Of a DNA stretch of 64,000 bases, positions 58,811-64,000 are shown one piece after another. The DNA lies in contig JAKSZP010009660.1 in NCBI GenBank assembly GCA_022478985.1, forward strand, positions 1 through 64,000. The letters run 5' to 3'. A model generated the notes under the pieces. It was not told the DNA's origin and did not search any database. It saw only the letters and a program-made list of their open reading frames with translations. Position numbers and translations under genes: made by a program. The stretch's first letter is position 1. Each line of letters starts with the position of its first letter. This DNA is from Massospora cicadina. Its lineage: Eukaryota > Entomophthoromycota > Entomophthoromycetes > Entomophthorales > Entomophthoraceae.

Positions 58811-59135
58811 GGTCTGGACCTAACCAGTGTAGGTGGAGGCTATTTGGAAAATGACCCCATCAAGCAGCAAACGTGATGTACAGGTGTTTTTGGGTGTGGT
58901 CAGTACTACTGACGCTTCATCCCTAACTTCAGCTGTATTATAGATCCGTTTTTTGAGCTCTTAAAGAAGGATGCCTCATTTAAATATATGGAACGCCGCC
59001 AATGCTCATTTGATTTACTTCAAACGGTGCTAATCAGTGCGCCAGTGTTGCATTACCCTAATTTTAGATAAAGGGTTCATTGTTCAGTTAGATGTGTTCC
59101 TTTCCGCCGTTGGGGTGGTCCTATCCCAAAATGAT
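58811..59135 (+). pseudogene. E9a RNase H, N-terminal part, cut at 59135
   Basis: After the RT junction (YYRRFIPNF-like text near 58905-58930) the frame reads LRKGFIVQLDVFLSAVGVVLSQNDC-type text with the DAS block changed to DVF. It stops at the start of LTR C. Confidence 0.7.
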
Positions 59136-59540
59136 TGTCAGGATTCTGACCTGAATGGCCTATTCAGATGTGTTAGATAATGGGAATTGATCCTGAACTG
59201 ACCAAAAACCCAAACTTTGGCCAGGATTCAAACCTGAGCTATGATATGAGCTCAACCAGATTGACTGAGATAATTGGGGCTTGTACCAAATCCCTGATTT
59301 GTCTATCTTATTAGATCTAGGCTTGGGCAGCTTATATTTTCCTTGATCAACCACCCCAATTTCGCTTAAAAAGAAGGTATTGAATATTGAACTTTATGCT
59401 TTTTCTCCCCTTTCTCACAATTTTAAGTGAAAATTGTATTTACTTGGACTTTTACCACACTAGACTCGATATCTGGATTACATAAGACTTCTTGACCAAG
59501 AGAAGCAACCCAGGTAAGTAACCAACACCCTCAGACTTTG
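59136..59540 (+). repeat. LTR C (E10 5' LTR), end uncertain
   Basis: The start is clear by similarity to LTR A and by interruption of RNase H. Beyond the first 25 bases it is not similar to LTR A or B. An end at ...caaaca or ...aacaaca (59520-59553) is likely, but no TGG primer site follows either of them. Confidence 0.5.
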
Positions 59541-59586
59541 GGTCATCTGGCCCTCAAACAACAAAAAGGATCCATAGTATAAACCC

Positions 59587-60446
59587 ATGATCCTGACAAA
59601 ACTGGTGCTCCATGCCAGGTTGTACCCCAAGTTTGTGGTGAAAATTATAAAAAATAAAACAACAAAGGCAAAAATAGATAGTAATGAATTAGTTTTAGAA
59701 AACTCCTCAGATCGTGAAGCTTCTCATCTTAGTGACTGGGCAATCAACATGAAGGTCAGTGATACTGTGACCAATCGCAATATTCTCTTTCCTCCTTCTA
59801 AAGCAGTAACCCTCCATGCTCCACCCATTGGACAATATAGTTTACAACTGTCCGACTTCTCTGAATCCATCCAGCTTCTCTTATCTGGGGCCTTCATTCC
59901 TGGGGGCTGAGCCAGTAGAAGAAGAGCTGTTGCAATGCCAGCTCCTATGATGACTTTTAGCTAAAAGTTCTTCTCTTAATATAGAATAAGGTGGAGCTGG
60001 ACGAATGGAACGCTACCTGCATCAATTTGTCCATCCCACTTTATACCATTTACTTTAAGTAGCGGGGTTCCATCATTATGAATTACTCTGCCACTTGCAG
60101 CTATTGGAGACCCTACGCTTGCAGCTCATCCAACTCTATCAATCTGCCTCCAGTTTGCCAATTAAAACTGAACTGCTATTGTGGAGAATCGGTAGTTTAT
60201 TAATGAAATACAAGATGTGCTCATCTGCTTGGATCAAGGAGTCATGAGTTTCATTTGAACGGAACTCACAACTCGTTTTAGTCAACTAAAGGTTGTTATC
60301 CATAATCAAGTTGTAGATCATACCCACAAGTTACACTCTGAGTTTGATAATTTATAATCTCTGTCAATGAACGCCTCCAGACCTTGTAGGAAATGATCTT
60401 TGAAATAAGAAGAGCAGAATATTTTCTATAACTCTGGGTTTCAAGG
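59587..60446 (+). pseudogene. E10 gag N-terminal region, helical
   Basis: An open frame of 107 codons (59587-59910: SDREASHLSDWAINMKVSD, SLQLSDFSESIQLLL) is followed by shifted frames with strongly helical text: LQLLETLRLQLIQLYQSASS (60090-60150) and TELTTRFSQLKVVIHNQVVD (60259-60318). It is not similar in sequence to the E9a N-terminus, but it is similar in character (coiled-coil-like). It leads into the Gly-X-Y region. Confidence 0.5.
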
Positions 60447-60608
60447 GGGCCTAATGAGTGTGGACCTCCCAGTTATGATGGATGTGAAGGTGAGCAAGGA
60501 CCCCCTGGTCGTGATGGACAGGATGGTTGAAGAGGACCCCCTGGTCATGATGGAAAAGATGGAGGAAGGGGACCCCCTGGGCCCAGAAGTCCTCTGGGAC
60601 CCATTGGT
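60447..60608 (+). pseudogene. Collagen-like Gly-X-Y segment in the E10 gag region
   Basis: In the frame of 60441 the text shows about 13 nearly continuous Gly-X-Y triplets: YDGCEGEQGPPGRDGQDG, a TGA in place of an X residue (60528), RGPPGHDGKDGGRGPPG, PRS (one glycine replaced by serine) and PLGPIG. Proline is in X and Y positions, and aspartate, lysine and arginine pairs are as in collagen. The frame then continues without a stop through DPEIPKERLQALIQHIENL to a stop at 60690. Four triplets read GPP. It lies between the helical N-terminus and the gag core of E10, so it would have been a stalk inside Gag. Collagen triple helices are trimeric; that this one formed trimers is inference. Confidence 0.75.
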
Positions 60609-61060
60609 GACCCTGAAATCCCCAAAGAACGCCTTCAGGCATTAATCCAACATATAGAAAATCTTGATGTCCAATTAGGAAGCGTTGCCTAAGGAGTCCA
60701 ACTTAATTGATGGACTTCACCTCTCTCCTGTAGATTCCTTACCTGTTTATCATGAACGCCTTGTGACCTTGGCCACCCTACTTTCTTTGGTATGTGGATT
60801 AGAGCAAATAGTGCTCATCACCAAAAAATATCAACTCGATCTCCAAGCTGCTAATAATTCTCTAAAAATATGAAGTACACCATTTAAACCAACTTGTCAC
60901 CATAAAAAATAGCTCTCAGTGCTGTCTACAAACAAGTAGATCTAATAGTTGACGATTTTAACAATCTGCGAAGACAAGTAGATGCGCTTCAACCTCAAGC
61001 ATATTACTGATATACCACCTTATCATTAGGTGAAAGTACTATCCTCATACATTTCATGTC
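60609..61060 (+). pseudogene. E10 gag helical linker after the Gly-X-Y segment
   Basis: IPKERLQALIQHIENLDVQL continues the collagen frame to 60690. In a neighbouring frame 60685-60873 is open (LPVYHERLVTLATLLSLV, ITKKYQLDLQAANNSLKI), and VDLIVDDFNNLRRQVDALQP follows near 60935-61000. All have hydrophobic heptad spacing, so the collagen-like segment sits between two helical regions. Confidence 0.5.
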
Positions 61061-61079
61061 TTTTGTCCTCCAACCCCCC

Positions 61080-61742
61080 CGAGTGGTACATTTTAACCTT
61101 CGTTTGAAAGAAAATATGTCCCTGGAGAAGGAAGTATTTTCTCTTTCTTATATTGCTATGAAAGCTCTATGGAGGAAGCGACTGACCATCAATGACTCAA
61201 ACATTTGACTAACTGTCTTAGCCAAATAGCTAAAGACATTATGATCCTTAATCTGATGCATTGCTGTACCTGGACGATGCCTAGACTGCTTTGCTTCAGG
61301 AATTCAGGAGTGACTTAACCTTAACCAATCAAAAACAAACCTTTAAGGGTATCAGCCTTAATTGAGGGGAAACTATCAGTGAATTTGCCCACCATTTTTA
61401 CCTCAAGGCACAAACTCTGGTTGCAGGAAATTGTCTTATGTTAGATGATGCCATTACTGCTGCGTTTTCAGCATTTAAACATATGCCTTATATCTTGCTC
61501 TATTTTAAAGCGGTGTTGTCTAACTTAACGTCCCTCCTCCATATTAAAGAGGCATTACTGGAAACCCTGGCCAAACTACAAAAGCCTGTTGAGCCACCTT
61601 ATTTTAACACTAATAAGCCCCTATCCCAAGTATTGGCCATTACAACCCCCCCTATTTACCAACACCTGAATTATACTGTACTCATTGCAGAAGAAATAAA
61701 CACACTGTATCTGACTGCCACATCCTTCAATGTAAATTGGTA
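61080..61742 (+). pseudogene. E10 gag core
   Basis: The plus strand reads YVPGEGSIFSFLYCYESSME, then LTNCLSQIAKDIMILNLM. These align with FTPGEESIASFFYIYKVTME and LSCLSQMAQEVMLHHMDD of E5 gag at the same spacing. The frame 61438-61743 adds AITAAFSAFKHMPYILLYF and LEICT-like text. A zinc knuckle is suggested by QHLNYTVLIAEEINTLYLTA read in another frame (HCRRNKHTVSDCH, near 61680-61730: C-X2-..H-X4-C), incomplete. Confidence 0.75.
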
Positions 61743-62129
61743 AAAGATCAGTCAGTATAGGGCAAGAGACTCCCTATGCTGACGGAAAACAAGTGCCTCA
61801 ATATCCTTGTTCTAGTTCTAGCTGTATCCCCAGTATTTCCGGTTGGTTTGCGTTAGCTGCCCCAGCAAAAGTTTGCAGTCCCTCTGTCTATTCAAGGTAA
61901 TAAAAACATCCAGCTTTCTTACTTCTATGTTGGTTAATTACCCAAACAAATTTTGGTGGTCAGCTCTTCTATAGAAAGCCAAGCCTTGCCAAATAAAACT
62001 TTTAAACGTATTAATCAACACCAATCTTGGCCACAGCAGAACCTTCCGCTTTCTTCACTGCAGATCCCTAATGACAGCCTATTAGCTGTTAACTCTCAAT
62101 TTGGATCATCATGGTTTAAGTTGAAGTAG

Positions 62130-62480
62130 TAGTTTATAAGGTTAAAGTCCTGGCAATAATTGAAACTGATTCTCCAATTAACATTGTTTCCTCCCAACTT
62201 ATCCAAAAGATTAAAATGGATCTAGACTTGATTCATGAAGCTGAATATGGGACGGCAAGTAGTCAGTCTACTAAAGCGAAGGGAGCCTATTCTTCTTTAC
62301 CACTTTATTTTATGAAAATTATTAATTACTGCCCCCACCTTTGTGCTAGAAAGTGATAACTATGGGTTGCTTATTGGGGTCCAACTGGTGCGGGAGTTTA
62401 ACTTCATCAACCACAAGAATAATTACCTATCCCTACTAGTGTATCAGATTCTGTTAATATTTGAACTCCATATCGAAAGT
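62130..62480 (+). pseudogene. E10 protease
   Basis: The plus strand reads VLAIIETDSPINIVSSQLI, where other copies have AIIDTGAPVNIVSTKLV, so the active site DTG is ETD. It continues HEAEYGTASSQSTKAKGAYS and, in a shifted frame, DNYGLLIGVQLVREFNFINH (ILIGT block). Order and spacing are right. Confidence 0.8.
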
Positions 62481-62989
62481 AAAGGAGCCCTTAAAACAAT
62501 GGACATGCTTCCTCGATTACCCATCCTCCATTTGCAAAATCAAGTACCAAGTCTTGGGTGAAAAAACTAAGTTCCTTGGAGGCTGTGGATGCCAAATATG
62601 GTTCCCTCTGTATACTCTCATTCTATTACAATACCCTTGGGCTCACAAGTTAAAGTATATATGGGAACTAGATTATTACCCCTCCTGATATAATCTTGGA
62701 GCTTAATGGCCACCCAAACCCTTTCATTAAGGAAGCGTTGACCTTCCCAGGGATTTTGGATCCTGCCTACAGGAAATCTCTCTCTATTCTATTAGGAATT
62801 TAACCACTAAAACTCTTCAGGTCCCTCAGCATGCTCCTATTGCATATGTAGAACTATGTCTCATCAAGAGTATTGCCAATGTAAATTATTTTATCTCATT
62901 ACAGGATTTAGGATTTGATACCCCACCTACCATAGCTTTGTTTGAAAGTAGAAATTTGGGATAATCTTAACCCAAATGAACACCAGGAT

Positions 62990-63740
62990 TTAGAAGCCCT
63001 CCTCAAGGAGTATGACGATATTTTTTTCTTTGGGACCAAGTGACTATGGGAAAATGTCCGGGGTAATTCATTAAATAGAAACTGCAGACCACCCTCCATT
63101 TAGACCTTGGCTGTATTGAAAATCTAAAGTGGATGAAGCTTAAGATGCCTTAGAGTTACAGCAACTATTGGGGGCCGGGTTACTTGTGCCTTCCAAAAGT
63201 ACATGGGCTTCACCACTACTAATTAAGAAAAAGGATGGTGGCCACCATGTTGTTATGGATTATCGCCACCTCAACTCTATCACTCGCAAAGGTAGTTGCC
63301 CCTGCTGCATATAGATGACTCTTTACGCTTAATGTCAGGGCCCCACTATTTTTCTTCTATGGATCTCACCAGTGGATACTGGCAAGTAGATTTGTCACCA
63401 GAAGATCGGGAAAATGCACTTTTATCATAAGTGAAGGACTATTCGAGCCCACTTGAATGCCTCAGGGGCTATTTAACGCCCCTGCAACCTTCCCAATTCG
63501 CTATGGACGGACTACTAGGCGATTTAAATTGCTCCTGCATATTAGTTTATCTTGATGATATTACCGCTTTTTCAAGAACCTTTATTGAACATCTAGATCA
63601 CCTCAGGAACGTCTTTCAGAAGTTACAGTAATTGTAGTCAAAACTAAAGCTGTCAAAATGTTCTTTCTTCCAGAGTGAGATGAACTTTTTAAGTCATAAG
63701 GTCAGTAAAGTAGGAATATTCCTGATAGATAATAAGGTCC
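62990..63740 (+). pseudogene. E10 reverse transcriptase, YLDD intact
   Basis: Blocks: HVVMDYRHLNSITRK (needs a small shift, 63245-63300), PHYFSSMDLTSGYWQVDLSP (63340-63400), EGLFEPT and PQGLFNAPATF (63430-63490), then CILVYLDDITAFSRTF (63535-63585). Both catalytic aspartates of YLDD are kept, which is rare in this window. Frames change at least three times. Confidence 0.88.
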
Positions 63741-63759
63741 TGGCTATTTCTAAGATGAC

Positions 63760-64000
63760 CCCCTAAATCCCTACGAGATGTACAAGTTTTACTTGGAATG
63801 ATGAGCTATTATCACCAATTTATCCCCCATTTCTCAGACACCTCTGAGCCTCTAGTGTATCTACTGAAAAAATAATACCCTTTCAGTGGAAAGAAGAGCA
63901 ACAGCAGGCTTTTGACATGCTACGCATCTCTCTTTCCTACTCTCCAGTACTTATTCATCCAATTTTTTAACCCTTCCTCCTCTTTAAAGATGCTAGCGAT
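63760..64000 (+). pseudogene. E10 RNase H, start only
   Basis: After the RT junction (MMSYYHQFIPHFSDTSEPL, 63798-63855) the text reads FQWKEEQQQAFDMLRISL and LLFKDASD at the window end. KDAS holds the first catalytic aspartate. The rest lies outside. Confidence 0.75.

Larger units (their letters stand above)
55377..59135 (+). mobile_element. Ty3/Gypsy copy E9a: primer site, gag, PR, RT, start of RNase H
   Basis: It follows LTR B head-to-tail with E8. The primer-site-like sequence tattgctcactacagggg (55378-55395) has 2 mismatches to the E8 site. Gag, protease and RT are of the E1/E8 family. RNase H is interrupted at 59135 by the next LTR (59136). Confidence 0.85.
59136..64000 (+). mobile_element. 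Ty3/Gypsy copy E10, continues past the window, collagen-like gag region
   Basis: It begins with tgtcaggattctgacctgaatgg, close to the start of LTR A (tgtcaagattctgatatgactgg), inserted in the RNase H of E9a. Plus-strand order: gag N-terminus with helices, Gly-X-Y repeats, gag core, protease, RT and the start of RNase H at the window end. It is the latest of the three nested or tandem copies on this side. Its RT YLDD box is intact. Confidence 0.82.

Noticed and set aside
59180..59245. Pol III B-box-like sequence on minus (GGTTTGAATCC) inside LTR C
   Set aside because: The best A-box match is only about 24 bp away, too close for a tRNA-type promoter, and it lies inside a sequence explained as an LTR.
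60447..60608. A host collagen gene exon
   Set aside because: The segment sits between LTR C and gag, protease and RT of one plus-strand element with no flanking host text, so it is better explained as part of E10.
60454..60645. 63-codon plus-strand frame rich in Met, Val, Asp, and its minus-strand mirror rich in His
   Set aside because: Both are shadow frames of the Gly-X-Y repeat; their periodic look comes from the collagen-like codons.
1..64000. CRISPR array, bacterial operon or phage content
   Set aside because: No regularly spaced short direct repeats, no ribosome-binding-site pattern and no bacterial gene. Retroelements, TATA boxes and poly(A) signals indicate a eukaryote.

Overview
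The window is eukaryotic, AT-rich and made almost entirely of old retroelement sequence. I find no intact host gene, no rRNA and no complete tRNA gene. Everything recognisable is Ty3/Gypsy LTR retrotransposon (at least nine copies or fragments on both strands), two copies of one LINE, LTR pieces, a tRNA-related SINE candidate and dispersed or tandem repeats. The style (many Gypsy lineages with reverse transcriptases of the type MPQGLCNAPATFQ, a LINE with CCHC, APE and RT domains, nested insertions, heavy decay) would suit a large repeat-rich genome such as that of an early-diverging fungus, but the sequence alone does not fix the host. All domain limits come from reading frames by eye and are approximate, because most genes are broken by stops and frameshifts.

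Layout. 1-4030: Gypsy copy E1 (minus), integrase at the window edge and gag cut at 4030. 4031-13488: Gypsy element E2 (minus) with two LTRs of about 1.15 kb, primer-binding site, gag, protease, RT, RNase H and integrase, plus an extra gene-like unit on the opposite strand between integrase and 3' LTR, with its own TATA box and poly(A) signal. 13489-19170: two unrecognised decayed reading frames, a SINE candidate and an RT scrap. 19190-24444: a full-length LINE with a perfect 19-bp target-site duplication. 24464-27231: integrase remnant E6 and a dispersed 320-bp repeat. 27232-29665: a 5'-truncated second LINE copy. 29666-31449: a diverged tandem repeat. 31450-34990: Gypsy copy E7 (minus). 35835-37342: LTR pieces, one nearly identical over a 189-bp block to the 5' LTR of E2. 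37500-42036: E3 (minus). 42785-45470: E4 (plus). 45632-51988: E5 (plus), interrupted by the second 320-bp repeat. 51989-59135: a tandem LTR-gag-PR-LTR-gag-PR-RT array (E8, E9a). 59136-64000: E10 (plus), running off the end.

How the parts work together: each Gypsy copy once encoded Gag (particle), protease, RT with RNase H (copying from a tRNA primer) and integrase. Protease or RT active-site residues are lost in most copies where I could read them, so none looks autonomous. The two features that go beyond ordinary retroelement debris are a collagen-like Gly-X-Y stretch in the Gag region of E10 (60447-60608) and the antisense transcription unit in E2 (5716-6930).
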